A stretch of DNA of 64,000 bases from PLanc-01 sp034678485. Its GTDB lineage: Bacteria; Planctomycetota; Phycisphaerae; Sedimentisphaerales; Anaerobacaceae. Positions within the stretch are counted from its first letter, which is position 1. Each line of letters begins with the position of its first letter. Made by a program: the position numbers and the translations under genes. A model generated the notes under the pieces. The model was given only the letters and a program-made list of their open reading frames with translations. It had not been told where the DNA came from and searched no databases. The DNA is taken from positions 20,266-84,265 of the forward strand of contig JAXDBU010000187.1 in the NCBI GenBank assembly GCA_034678485.1, given 5' to 3'. Below are positions 47,901-56,234 of the stretch, piece after piece.

Positions 47901-49865
47901 GAGCCGACCGGCTCGGGGCCGTTCTCGTTCCCATCAGCCACAGAGGCGGCGCTCGTCTTCGGGGCCTCGACCCCTGAAGGCTACAACGCCTTCAACGGCG
48001 CGCTGGATGATATCCAGCTCTACGACCGAGCCCTGAGCGAGGCCGACATCAAGACGGTGATGACCGGGTTAGAGGGCGAACTTGAACCCAGTGAGCCGGA
48101 CCCGTTGGCGCACTGGACATTCGATGAGACGAGCGGCGGCGTGGCCGCCGATAGTGCCGGGTACTGCGACGGCTTGCTCGTGGGCGAGCCCATCTGGCAG
48201 CCGAGCGGCGGCAAGGTGGGTGGCGCCCTGAAGTTTGACGGATCGAACGACTGCGTGGTGACGGCCTCTGTGCTGAATCCGGCGGACGGGCCGTTGAGTG
48301 TCTTTGCCTGGGTCCAGGGTGGAGCAGGGAGGCAGGTGATCGTGTCTCAGGATGGCAGTGTGGGCGGGACGGATTGGCTCGGGGCCAGCTTGGCAGGACG
48401 GCTGACGAGCGCCTTGTGCAGTCCAGCCCTGACCTCGAGCAAGGTGATCACAGACGACCAGTGGCACGAGGTGGGCCTGACGTGGGATGGCACAAGCCGG
48501 ACGCTCTACGTGGACGGAGCCACCGTGGCTACGGATAAGCCTGCCCCACCGGCCAGTTCGACGGGCGGTTTGAACATCGGGACCGGCAAGAACCTCGACG
48601 CCGGCACCTTCTGGTCCGGACTGATCGATGACGTCCGCGTCTACAACTGCCCTCTGAGCGAGAGCGAAATCCGGGCCGTGATGGCCAGTGAGGGGGTCTG
48701 GAAACGCCAGCTCGGCACAAGCAGCTTTGACAACAGCACAGATCTGGCAGCCGATGGAGAGGGCAATCTCTACGTCGTTGGACGCACAAACGGCTCGTTG
48801 GGAGGGCTCAATGCAGGCGGCTCCGACGCCTACGTGGCTAAACTCGACGCAGCCGGGAATCTCCTCTGGCTCCGGCAGTTTGGCACGAGCGCCGAGGATT
48901 CCATCGTCAGCGTGTTGGTCGATGGTCACGGGACTGCGTACGTCCACGGCAGAACCAAGGGCTCCCTGGGAGGGCCCAATGTGGGCGACTCTGACGCCTT
49001 TGTGGCCAAGCTCGACTCCGCAGGGAGTCCCGTGTGGATCCGCCAATACGGCACGACCGCCGAGGACGAGCCGGGCGGCATATCGGTTGACAGTCTGGGA
49101 AATGCGTATGCTGTAGGCCTCACCAACGGCCGCCTGGGCCAGCAGAGCTTCGGCGACTATGACGCCTACTTGGTCAAGGTTGACTCCAACGGCAATCTCG
49201 TATGGACCCAACAGTTCGGTACGAGCGCCATGGAATCTATGGGTGACGTGTCAGCCGACAATCAAGGGAACGTGTACACCGTCGGCTCTACCAGCGGCCC
49301 ATTGGGTGGACCGAACATGGGCGGCAGTGATGCCTACGTGACCAAGTTCAGCGCAACGGGTAGTTTTCTGTGGACCCACCAATTTGGCACAAGCAATCAT
49401 GACTCTGCCAACAGCGCGTCCACGGACGGTCTGGGGAACGTGTACATTGCAGGTAGTACATACGGCTCTCTAGGGGGCACGAATGCAGGAGGGCGGGATG
49501 GCCTCGTGAGCAAGTTCAACTCACAAGGTCTCTTACTGTGGACCCGCCAATTCGGAACCACAGCCTTAGACCAGTGCTGGGAGATCTCATGTGACAGTCA
49601 GGGCAATCCGTTCGTCTGCGGCGAAACACAGGGTTCTCTCGCCGCCCCCAATGCGGGCAGCTTCGATGTCGTTGTGAGGAAGTACGACTCCGAGGGCAAT
49701 GTCCTATGGACTGACCAATTCGGGACGAGCGGCGAGGAGCGATATCCCAACATTGCGGTTGATGGGCTGGGAATCGTGTATGTGTCAGGCCTGACGACCG
49801 GCTCTCTGGGTGGGCCTCATGCTGGGGATTACGACGCGTTTGTGGTCAAGTTGGCATCGAACTAG
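44979..49865 (+). CDS. Giant secreted CARDB/LamG protein with seven SBBP repeats
   Basis: 1628 residues. Signal peptide; an N-terminal domain (~145 residues); a CARDB-like domain; a Ser/Thr-rich Kre9/KNH-like domain (LTPNGGESLTRGQAYTITWS); a second CARDB-like domain; the ~110-residue module shared with the previous gene; three LamG domains; and seven ~54-residue SBBP (beta-propeller) repeats with 'FGTS', 'GN.YV.G', 'LGGP..G..DA...K'. LamG domains here and in the previous gene carry long identical DNA stretches, so they were copied recently. Exported, no enzyme domain, no anchor. AAGGGG precedes ATG 44979. Likely adhesion or substrate capture; inference. Confidence 0.86.
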   Translation: MIKTTKAVVSIIFVVGTLCQATLYGDPVLVIWPQVNPKTFLAGVPCQEWHCNLYMENHGDQPSPGGSTFAIYVSQRTYIRPTDLRVSAWHYMPIVPAGGHAGVAPMMDYFPLAYWTGVPVDAGTYYVGPCVDDEPFNFPVEITVTDAPLGPELCGCDMDYDILPRTVNVGGQITLSGGVQNAGTARAGVFAIAAYASLDWEIDPGVDYQIGDPEPFGIELEPGDSDSFTYTRTVNLPPGTYYVGWVIDSTNMVNERCETNNTVAPAGLTFTVTGSGLLTVLTPNGGESLTRGQAYTITWSSTESIANVRLEYSTNNGSTYTAIAASTTNDGSHSWTVPSANSTQCLVRISDASDASIFDVSDAVFSIASPSGQPELVGTGCTAVSKETGSNEVVRGDPLIVTLTVLNVGDGSFDGDIEASFSLSNVNSSRQLGSISYTTSLNAGDSTEIEVEWPVPDVALGEYHVCWVISSPNHNSGCGDLLKIGGTAVFAASFKSGSAPPPEPVIEPSDPTSQDVISVTVPTQVFKNIEEARQTLGEPTVQIDSAAKTVELYFEPVAPAAVPDTYAPICAIEFSFGPLPPGSWRFTGQVLDRVFDESIVISSSPVEPIPDALMAHWQLDETQGPTAFDSAGAHDGTLNGNPTWLAAGGVFGGALSFDGIDDYVNCGTFNPSAATGKLSICLWARWNGLTGKWQGLIAKQSSWGDRQTMWSLVADIDMGKVQFYHELSPRIGGDPVLPIGQWTHVAVSCDGTTATMYIDGEPTGSGPFSLPSATQAPVILGACQPDGQHPFNGVLDDIRLYDQGLSQEQVLAVMGRSVEPGRIPGGLVAHWELDETEGTTAHDTTGVHSGSLAGNPTWLPTSGQIGGALSFDGIDDHVNCGNFNPSSATGQLGVCLWAKWNGQPTNWQGLIAKRNGWGPTDVMWSLEADINTSKLAFFHYTSGRIGGDPVLPIGQWTHVAVSCDGTTATMYIDGEPTGSGPFSFPSATEAALVFGASTPEGYNAFNGALDDIQLYDRALSEADIKTVMTGLEGELEPSEPDPLAHWTFDETSGGVAADSAGYCDGLLVGEPIWQPSGGKVGGALKFDGSNDCVVTASVLNPADGPLSVFAWVQGGAGRQVIVSQDGSVGGTDWLGASLAGRLTSALCSPALTSSKVITDDQWHEVGLTWDGTSRTLYVDGATVATDKPAPPASSTGGLNIGTGKNLDAGTFWSGLIDDVRVYNCPLSESEIRAVMASEGVWKRQLGTSSFDNSTDLAADGEGNLYVVGRTNGSLGGLNAGGSDAYVAKLDAAGNLLWLRQFGTSAEDSIVSVLVDGHGTAYVHGRTKGSLGGPNVGDSDAFVAKLDSAGSPVWIRQYGTTAEDEPGGISVDSLGNAYAVGLTNGRLGQQSFGDYDAYLVKVDSNGNLVWTQQFGTSAMESMGDVSADNQGNVYTVGSTSGPLGGPNMGGSDAYVTKFSATGSFLWTHQFGTSNHDSANSASTDGLGNVYIAGSTYGSLGGTNAGGRDGLVSKFNSQGLLLWTRQFGTTALDQCWEISCDSQGNPFVCGETQGSLAAPNAGSFDVVVRKYDSEGNVLWTDQFGTSGEERYPNIAVDGLGIVYVSGLTTGSLGGPHAGDYDAFVVKLASN
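47166..47239 (+). repeat. 74-base identical LamG segment within one gene
   Basis: Identical to a stretch in the adjacent LamG domain from about 47808 to 47881 in the same gene. Shows recent homogenisation between domains. Confidence 0.65.
48333..48424 (+). repeat. 92-base identical LamG segment, copy 2
   Basis: Partner of 44510-44601, in the neighbouring gene and the same reading frame. Confidence 0.75.
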
Positions 49866-50286
49866 GGGACCCCGGGCCTGGTTAGTTCACAGATGCGCAA
49901 CCCAACCACGGCCCTGAAGGAGAAGAGGCATGGCGGGCAGACTGCCGGGCCGCAATGCCGTGGGCCATCGAGAGACAGACCCCACTTTCTGCCCCGTATG
50001 AAGCTCAATGAGGGCCTTAGTTCCGTACGATGGGCTTCAGCCCACGCGGGATCATTCTCCACCCCAGGAAACGAGGACTGAGTCATTCCATCCCCTCAGA
50101 GCTTGAGATAGGGGCTGACCCTGGAAGTCGACGTTTTTTTTAGAGGCGCTGAGCCAATCCAGCTCGGAATGTCGCACTACATACAGAGGGCAACTGGCCC
50201 CGGAAGTCAACCGAAAGTCACGCCGGCCGCGGGGTGGCGCGATTACCCCGCTCTGGCGTGGAGAAAGGACAAAAAGGAGAGAAGCC
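49866..50286. other. Intergenic, 421 bases with a hairpin before the next gene
   Basis: No gene seen. An eight-T run lies near 50133-50140 after a GTCGAC palindrome but without a convincing long stem. A clear hairpin lies at 50221-50258, listed separately. Confidence 0.45.
50221..50258 (+). promoter_or_regulatory. Hairpin in the leader of the LRR gene
   Basis: GCGGGGT (50229-50235) pairs with ACCCCGC (50245-50251); an outer CGCC/GGCG pair closes it after a bulge. It ends about 28 bases before the ATG at 50287 and just ahead of a purine-rich ribosome site. No known riboswitch consensus was recognised. Confidence 0.4.
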
Positions 50287-51579
50287 ATGAACGTTGGAAC
50301 GAGTCACACCAGAGTGTCAAGGCGCATCACAGCCACAGGAGACGCGCACCCCCGCGACAGACGAACCGCATGGTTTCTGGCCGTCTGGGGGCTGGCGCTG
50401 AGCATGTCTTCGGTCGCCTCCGCTTGGCCGGTCGTCATCTGCACGCCCACGGGGGGCACAGTCTCTCCCAGTCCGGGCACGCACGACTACATCGGGGTAT
50501 ATACCATCAAGGCGACGCCGGCCTCCGGGTACCATTTCGTAAGCTGGGTTTACGGTGGCGGGGTGGTTGTCCCCGATCCAACGGCCGCCAGCACGGCCAT
50601 GGGGGTCGCTGGTCCCGGCTTCTTGTGCCCACAGTTCGCGGAGGACCCGGTCCATTTCAATGACGCCCAGCTCAAAGCGCGCGTCGTGGCGGCCCTCGGC
50701 AAGACCAATCCGACCCCGACGGATATGCTGGCCTTGACGTATCTTGACGCTCCGGACAGAGGCATTAGTGATTTGACAGGCTTGGAGTACGCCCACAACC
50801 TGACCGTCCTCCACCTGCACATCAATCAGATCAGCGACGTCTCGCTCCTGGCCGGATTGACGAAACTGACTACCCTCTGGCTCAGCACGAATCAGATCAG
50901 CGACGTCTCGCCCCTGGTGGCGGTCGGCGTGGGCGAAGACGGATACCGGGACATTCTGGGCGTCGCCGAGGGCTGCAAGGAAGACAAGGCCGGCTGGGGC
51001 GGCTTCCTGGCGTATCTGAAGAACCGGGGGCTGGCTTGCCCGGAGCTATTCATCTCGGATAAATGCCTCGGCCTGATCGAATCGCTGGCGGAGTACTACC
51101 CCGAAGCCCGCTGGCAGCGCTGCATGGTGCACTTCTACCGGAATGTGTTCACGATGGTGCCCAAGGGCCAGATCACAGTGGTGGTGGCGATGCTGAAGGC
51201 CATCCACGCCCAGGAGGACCACGCCGCGGCGGTGGCGAAGGCCCAGGCGGTGGCCGAGAAGCTGGAGGCGATGAAGCTGCGGGTGGCCGCCCAGGAGGTC
51301 TGTAATGGCATTGAAGAGACGCTGACGTACTACGCCTTCCCGGACAAGCATCACCGCCAGATCCGCACGAACAACCCGCTGGAGCGGATCATGCGGGAGA
51401 TCCGGCGGCGGAGTCGGGTCGTCGGCAGCTTCCCCGACGGCCAGAGCGCCCTGATGCTGGCCGCGGCGCGACTGAGGTATATCGCGGGCAGTCGTTGGGG
51501 CACCCGGCAGTACATGAGTATGGAGCGATTGCAGGAACTCAAACAGGAACAGCAGGAGACCGCGTCGGCGGTGGCGTGA
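50287..51579 (+). CDS. Chimaeric ORF: LRR secreted protein fused to IS256-type transposase tail
   Basis: 430 codons. The first ~210 encode a signal-peptide region and leucine-rich repeats of the SDS22/internalin-like type (LDAPDRGISDLTGLEYAHNL; then NQISDVSLLAGLTKLTTLWL). Right after SPL, near 50918, the frame becomes the C-terminal half of an IS256/Mutator transposase: AVGVGEDGYRDILGVAEGCK, ISDKCLGLIESLAEYYPEARW, RCMVHFYRNV, and the catalytic-Glu region NNPLERIMREIRRRSRVVGSF. The transposase part lacks its first ~190 residues and thus the first catalytic Asp, so it is dead. AAGGAGAG precedes ATG 50287. Whether the fused protein is made, or is useful, is unknown; the original LRR gene is truncated. 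Confidence 0.7.
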   Translation: MNVGTSHTRVSRRITATGDAHPRDRRTAWFLAVWGLALSMSSVASAWPVVICTPTGGTVSPSPGTHDYIGVYTIKATPASGYHFVSWVYGGGVVVPDPTAASTAMGVAGPGFLCPQFAEDPVHFNDAQLKARVVAALGKTNPTPTDMLALTYLDAPDRGISDLTGLEYAHNLTVLHLHINQISDVSLLAGLTKLTTLWLSTNQISDVSPLVAVGVGEDGYRDILGVAEGCKEDKAGWGGFLAYLKNRGLACPELFISDKCLGLIESLAEYYPEARWQRCMVHFYRNVFTMVPKGQITVVVAMLKAIHAQEDHAAAVAKAQAVAEKLEAMKLRVAAQEVCNGIEETLTYYAFPDKHHRQIRTNNPLERIMREIRRRSRVVGSFPDGQSALMLAAARLRYIAGSRWGTRQYMSMERLQELKQEQQETASAVA

Positions 51580-51613
51580 ACTTCCGATAACGCGCGACCC
51601 CCTTAAGGGGGTC
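50918..51613 (+). mobile_element. IS256-family element, 5'-truncated
   Basis: Remnant holding the C-terminal part of the transposase (50918-51579). A perfect palindrome GACCCCCTTAAGGGGGTC (51596-51613) follows the stop and may mark or lie near the element's right end. The left end and the first half of the gene are gone. Confidence 0.55.
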
Positions 51614-54600
51614 AGGGGACAGAGTCATGACCTCCAACCCATCGACCAGAGTGACACCTACCAGGAAATGTGCGAAACATCCTTGACACTACCCGATCTC
51701 CGCCGGTGTCTTGTTCGTTGGTGTATCGTGGATTCTGGCCCTTTCTGTGGAGGTGTTTCTGCAGGATCGAGAGCTGCATTTCGAGTTGGCAGACCCGATC
51801 CTTGAGGGAGAGGATCTCCTTGGTTCTGGCGTCAGCATCCTTGGCGGCCAAGCGTTTGATGCTACGCTGACGCACGCGTCCCGAGAACCGCGCCGAGAGG
51901 AGGGCGGCTCTGATGAGGAGGGAAACAGCGGCATTGAGGATCTTGAGGTTGTCTGCCATGGTGCTCTTTCCGAGGTTGGGGAGCGATCCCAGCCCAATCG
52001 CGGGGCACACCATAACCGCGGAGGGGGCGAAATGCCAGTGCGGGCTTCCTGAGTGCAAGTGTCTGCAATGTAAGGAGATAGGGTGACGTTCGAGGTGGTC
52101 CCATCGGCGCTTGACAGGTACAGTTGTGCCTGAGACCATCCCCATGGGCTGGCCCAAGAAATTGATCACGCTGTGGAGGACCCAGAGGACTGGTAATCCT
52201 AAGAAACCACTGATGCTCCGTGGCAGAAAATGAAGCATCAGTACAAAGGTCAAATTCAAGGACACGCGCATACCCATCAGCCAGGCATAATCGCGGAGTT
52301 TCTCCCACTTGGCATCATCCGGAGAAACGCGCCAGATATGACCTCCTCTGTAGATCACGCGCTCGTGGTGCAACAGCAGAAACGGAATCACATTCCCCAG
52401 GAGGTCCAGAATCATTCCAGTCCATGGATTCAAGCGCAGCATGGATGTGAGTTTAGGGTTGATAAGATATGTCCAGATGCCGCTGAAGAACCCTTCCTCC
52501 ATGCCGGTCAGACAGACAATCATGCGGTCAGACAAGCCCCATCTGCGGTATTGGTCATACACGGAACTGAAGATACGGCCCATGCCCTTTGTGACTTGTC
52601 TGACAAGTCGGATCGCATACCGTGCCACCCCAATGAAAGGACGCGACACTATCCCCATGAATCTCACGACAGGACTGAGTACTCGTTTCAATACACTCCA
52701 TAGTCCGATGAGGGGGCTAATCAATCGTCCCAGTAGTCCAGCTATGCCCCAGAATGTCTTGCCCAGAGAGCAAATCCCGCTGACGAAGGCAATCACGGCA
52801 TCATAGCAAACAGCCGAAGCCGTATCCCGCAAGAAGCGCATGTTCTCCTTACGCGTCGCAAGCCAACTCTGACGCGGCAACTCATAGGTCTGATGCATCT
52901 CTTCCGCAGGTTCACTTGTCTCCCGCATGGACACCTTAATGAGTTCCTCCTTCTGGAGCCTCGTCACAACAGGTGTCTCGTCATACAATGGGTAATCTCT
53001 GTAATGGCCGAGACGCAAATTACTGACATACACTCTTAACCTATCCCAACGGCCTTCGAGTTCAACCGCAGGGATGGCAAAATCCTTGGGAGGCGTCAGC
53101 TCCACGCCGTTTGGGTCAGTCACATTTTCAAAGGCAAGACTGCCTCTATTCTTGAAAATGGCATATCCCGTGTAGATCTTAGCGCCGTAAATCATGCAGA
53201 CGGAATTGCCATGCAACCACGCCCAGTATTCATCCTTTTCCAACAAGCCCGGCATATGACTCAACAGAATCACGCTAAAAAACATCCCCTCTGCCTCCAG
53301 GAAGGCAGATATTTCATCGCCAAAATGGCGATTGCGAAAACCTCTGCCAACAAACTCATGGACGACCGGATCGTTTTTTCTGCACCGTTCGTAATCAGCC
53401 AATCGCTCCTTAGGAAACCCACCGTGGAACGCATACATTCCGTCACAAATCAGCCCCAATGGGCAATCATCAACAAAGCGGGTATAGTGATGCGCCCAGC
53501 ATGGGCCCAAGCGCTTTTTCAATGCAAGCCAATAGAGCGAATGCTGATAAATGCGCCATTTGTCCGCACCGCGATAGATGCAGTCATCATGATTGCCTAA
53601 GATCCAATACACGTGATCCGGATTCTCTATCTTGAGGTCCATCACCATGTCAAGAATGGTCATGGTTGCTCTCATATCAGCCAGTTTCCGCATGATCTGA
53701 GCTTCTTTCTTCCTCAGAAATGCTTTGTCCTGGCCTGCCTTGGTCCGGATATAGTTTTGCTGTGCAAGCGTATATTCACTGTGAATGTCGTAGTGCACAA
53801 CATCCCCATTGAAGAGAAGCACAGCTTCACCTCTTTGTACTTTCTCCAGCACAGACAAGGGAAAGCCACCGATCGCAATGGTTGTACCGGGAATGAATTG
53901 AGCCCTATGCCTGAGGATGAATTCCACATTATCCCAACAGGCATGCACATCGCCAATTACATGAATTTCCACATTGTTGGGCAAGTCGCGCAAATCCACA
54001 TAATTTCCCTGTTGATACGTGGCGTTGTGGACGGCTCTGTTGAACCGCTCAAATTTCTTATGGAAGAAGTCCTGTGCCTTATTGCTCTGTTCAGGCAAAT
54101 CATAGGCTCGCCCGGTCTGGATATCCTCCTGGGCCGCTTCGATGTCCGCATTCGCAGATTGGATTGCAGCCTCCCTGAGCGTGTAGATCTCATCAATAAC
54201 AGCATCAGCATCATCCCACTCGTCGGGAATAGTATCCGTATCTGCTGCAACATATTCCTTTTGAGGGAGCAGAGCATCCCAGAGGTAATCCTGCGTCAGC
54301 TTCACAGCCTGATAATGAGATACTCCACAAGCTTCAAGCAGTTCGTGAAACAATATCTCCTCAAGCATATGAAGCCCCAGATACGGCCTTTCCACATACA
54401 ACGTGCCCTCGATAATATAGGCGCCAAAAGTCGTTTTCGGAGCATGGATGATGCGGTATCTCTTGAGGTTCTGCAGGATCATGTGCGTCGGATCGTCAGG
54501 GATATCCTCCAAGTCGCCTTTGTCAATAAGCTTCCGTAAAGCCCTCTTGAGGATCGGCAAGACCCAGTACAGGGATTTCCGCACAGGCGCTTGCAGATTG

Positions 54601-54923
54601 TCTTCCATTGGATAAACCCGCAGCTCCGCGTGAGCATTGTTGACTAGTTGCCGAATCTGATTGTCACTGTAGATCCCGGTACCCCCTTGTGAAAAGGCCT
54701 CAACCGAATCTGTCGCGAATCTTCCGAGTCCGTGAGCCCGGAAGCGTTGTATACCCGTCAGGAAGGCGGTCTGATATTGGGAGACTCTCGCGTGTCTGTG
54801 TCCCCCGATCCAGACAGGTTTCAGGTCCCCCAGCGGGGTGGTGACTGATACGAAATGTGATTGTACCACCATTAGCCTGTCACCGACTTCATGTGTCAGC
54901 CTCGGAGAGAGGAGGACATCCAC
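51612..54923 (-). CDS. Metallophosphoesterase gene, 3' end replaced by insertion-sequence DNA
   Basis: Reads from GTG 54923 (MDVLLSPRLTHEVGDRL) on the minus strand. The calcineurin-like core has IGDVHACWDN (GDVH at residues ~324-327), LFNGDVVHYD, ILGNHDDCIY (GNHD at ~443-446), and LSHMPGLL, the metal-binding set of metallophosphoesterases. The N-terminal ~300 residues include a HELLEA segment in a region that may be a second domain; the C-terminal part has hydrophobic helices (IAGLLGRLISPLIGLWSVL; WVLHSVINFLGQPMG). At about 52123 the true gene ends and the frame runs into insertion-sequence copy B, continuing by chance to 51612. A 60-base line at 53581 has 27 G+C against 36 in a sample of the sulfatase, so it may be acquired. 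Later ATG 54872 is an alternative start. Confidence 0.7.
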   Translation of the reverse strand: MDVLLSPRLTHEVGDRLMVVQSHFVSVTTPLGDLKPVWIGGHRHARVSQYQTAFLTGIQRFRAHGLGRFATDSVEAFSQGGTGIYSDNQIRQLVNNAHAELRVYPMEDNLQAPVRKSLYWVLPILKRALRKLIDKGDLEDIPDDPTHMILQNLKRYRIIHAPKTTFGAYIIEGTLYVERPYLGLHMLEEILFHELLEACGVSHYQAVKLTQDYLWDALLPQKEYVAADTDTIPDEWDDADAVIDEIYTLREAAIQSANADIEAAQEDIQTGRAYDLPEQSNKAQDFFHKKFERFNRAVHNATYQQGNYVDLRDLPNNVEIHVIGDVHACWDNVEFILRHRAQFIPGTTIAIGGFPLSVLEKVQRGEAVLLFNGDVVHYDIHSEYTLAQQNYIRTKAGQDKAFLRKKEAQIMRKLADMRATMTILDMVMDLKIENPDHVYWILGNHDDCIYRGADKWRIYQHSLYWLALKKRLGPCWAHHYTRFVDDCPLGLICDGMYAFHGGFPKERLADYERCRKNDPVVHEFVGRGFRNRHFGDEISAFLEAEGMFFSVILLSHMPGLLEKDEYWAWLHGNSVCMIYGAKIYTGYAIFKNRGSLAFENVTDPNGVELTPPKDFAIPAVELEGRWDRLRVYVSNLRLGHYRDYPLYDETPVVTRLQKEELIKVSMRETSEPAEEMHQTYELPRQSWLATRKENMRFLRDTASAVCYDAVIAFVSGICSLGKTFWGIAGLLGRLISPLIGLWSVLKRVLSPVVRFMGIVSRPFIGVARYAIRLVRQVTKGMGRIFSSVYDQYRRWGLSDRMIVCLTGMEEGFFSGIWTYLINPKLTSMLRLNPWTGMILDLLGNVIPFLLLHHERVIYRGGHIWRVSPDDAKWEKLRDYAWLMGMRVSLNLTFVLMLHFLPRSISGFLGLPVLWVLHSVINFLGQPMGMVSGTTVPVKRRWDHLERHPISLHCRHLHSGSPHWHFAPSAVMVCPAIGLGSLPNLGKSTMADNLKILNAAVSLLIRAALLSARFSGRVRQRSIKRLAAKDADARTKEILSLKDRVCQLEMQLSILQKHLHRKGQNPRYTNEQDTGGDRVVSRMFRTFPGRCHSGRWVGGHDSVP
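51692..52122. mobile_element. Truncated copy B of the TGTACC insertion sequence
   Basis: Matches 28541-28974 with few substitutions: the N-terminal transposase segment (MADNLKILNAAVSLLIRAAL), the same frame defect after NPRYT, and the terminal CTTGACAGGTACA at 52110-52122. The match starts near 51692; everything leftwards of it is gone. Only about 430 bases remain. It is fused to the end of the metallophosphoesterase gene. Confidence 0.72.
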
Positions 54924-54992
54924 TGACCTTCAAGGTACTCGCGTAATTTGTCGTCACTGATTCTCCGGGCCATTCTCAGAGCCTGCTTTCCT

Positions 54993-56159
54993 TCAACCCT
55001 GCAGAGGTTCCGTGCCCTGTTCCAGGATTCTGACATAGTGGTCATACACGTAGATTCGGTCTCGCTGCTTGCCGCTGATTTCCCGAACGATCCCGAGAGT
55101 CTCCAGGCTCTCCACCGCGCTGCGAACGGTGGGGGCAGTCAGGTTGAGCTGGGCCGTTGCGTTCGGAATCGTGGCGATCGGGTGCTGGCGCAGTAGGTCA
55201 AGCACGCGACGGGCAGACCAGGCTTTGCGGCCGAGGTCTTCGAGTCTGCGGTAGTCCTCATCAAACAACTTGAGGATACGCCCGGCGGTGTCCGCTGCCT
55301 GCTGGGCGGTCTGCTCTACGCCTTCGAGGAAGAACCGCAGCCAGCCGAGCCAATCGCCTCTGAGACGAACGGCGTCGAGGCGGTCGTAGTATTCCAGGCG
55401 ATGCTGCTTGAAGAACAGGCTCAGGTACAGCAGTGGCTGGGCCAGTGCGTCTTCGGCGCAGAGGATCAACGTGATGAGCAAACGTCCGAGCCTGCCATTG
55501 CCGTCCAGGAAGGGATGAATCGTCTCGAACTGAACGTGGGCCAGCGCGGCTTTGAGAAGCACGGGTGTGCGCTGGGGCTGATCGTGAAGGAACTTCTCCA
55601 GGTTGTGCATACAGTCGGCCACTTGGTCAGGAGGCGGAGGAACGAATCGAGCGTTTCCCGGCCGCGTGCCACCCAGCCAATTCTGGGTCTGGCGGAATTC
55701 CCCGGGCGTCTTGTCCCTCCCGCGTCCTTTTACCAGTAGCACCTTGTGAACCTCTCGGATTAGCCGGAGCGACAAGGGGACGTTGTCTCTGCGCAGACGC
55801 CTCAGACCATAGTTCAGGGCGGCCACGCAGTTGCTCACTTCCTGTACGTCCTCCAACGGGACGCCAGGGGCCAAGTCCTCCTCGTGCAGGAGCAGATCGG
55901 AGAACGACGATTGGGCGCCTTCGATCTGCGACGACAGTACGGCCTCTTTGCGAACGTAGAAATACAGGAACAGCGAGACATCGGGCAGAAGCATCGTGAC
56001 GCCATTCAGTCGTCCCAGAGCACGGTTGGCTCTCTCGATCAGGTCGTGGTCCTGGTCGGTGAGCTTGACTGGCGGATCGGGTGGCAACTGATTCGGTATG
56101 AATGCCTGGACCGATTCTCCTGCCGTGGAGGTCGTAACGTATCTGCCTGTCGCTTTCAT
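54993..56159 (-). CDS. fic: Fic-family protein (AMPylator) with winged-helix tail
   Basis: 388 residues. The Fic motif HPFLDGNGRLGR at 215-226 is intact; it would transfer AMP or a related group to target hydroxyls. The N-terminal inhibitory motif S-S-Q-I-E-G (76-81, pattern [S/T]xxxE[G/N]) is present, which places it in the class whose own helix restrains activity. The C-terminal ~80 residues (RRVLDLLRQHPIATIPNATAQLNLTAPTVRSAVESLETLGIVREISG) form a winged helix, so the protein may bind its own promoter. A promoter with an overlapping inverted repeat is present upstream at 56201-56237. No antitoxin gene or Doc partner is adjacent, as expected when the restraint is internal. Confidence 0.92.
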   Translation of the reverse strand: MKATGRYVTTSTAGESVQAFIPNQLPPDPPVKLTDQDHDLIERANRALGRLNGVTMLLPDVSLFLYFYVRKEAVLSSQIEGAQSSFSDLLLHEEDLAPGVPLEDVQEVSNCVAALNYGLRRLRRDNVPLSLRLIREVHKVLLVKGRGRDKTPGEFRQTQNWLGGTRPGNARFVPPPPDQVADCMHNLEKFLHDQPQRTPVLLKAALAHVQFETIHPFLDGNGRLGRLLITLILCAEDALAQPLLYLSLFFKQHRLEYYDRLDAVRLRGDWLGWLRFFLEGVEQTAQQAADTAGRILKLFDEDYRRLEDLGRKAWSARRVLDLLRQHPIATIPNATAQLNLTAPTVRSAVESLETLGIVREISGKQRDRIYVYDHYVRILEQGTEPLQG

Positions 56160-56184
56160 GTCGTCTGCCCTTGGGAAAGGCCAC

Positions 56185-56234
56185 TTTCTTAGCGAGAGTC
56201 ACTAAGAAAACATATTAGTTAATCTTTTCTTAGT
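56185..56234. promoter_or_regulatory. Inverted-repeat operator over the fic promoter
   Basis: ACTAAGAAAA (56201-56210) and TTTTCTTAGT (56225-56234) form a perfect 10-base inverted repeat overlapping both the -10 and -35. A third half-site TTTCTTAG is at 56185-56192, pairing with CTAAGAAA at 56202-56209. Self-repression by the Fic protein's winged helix is a reasonable inference. Confidence 0.6.

Noticed and set aside
50133..50140. Eight-T run as a terminator
   Set aside because: Only a short GTCGAC palindrome precedes it, not a stable stem.
53613..54539. 308-codon plus-strand frame
   Set aside because: Opposite the metallophosphoesterase; no ribosome site, no recognisable domain.
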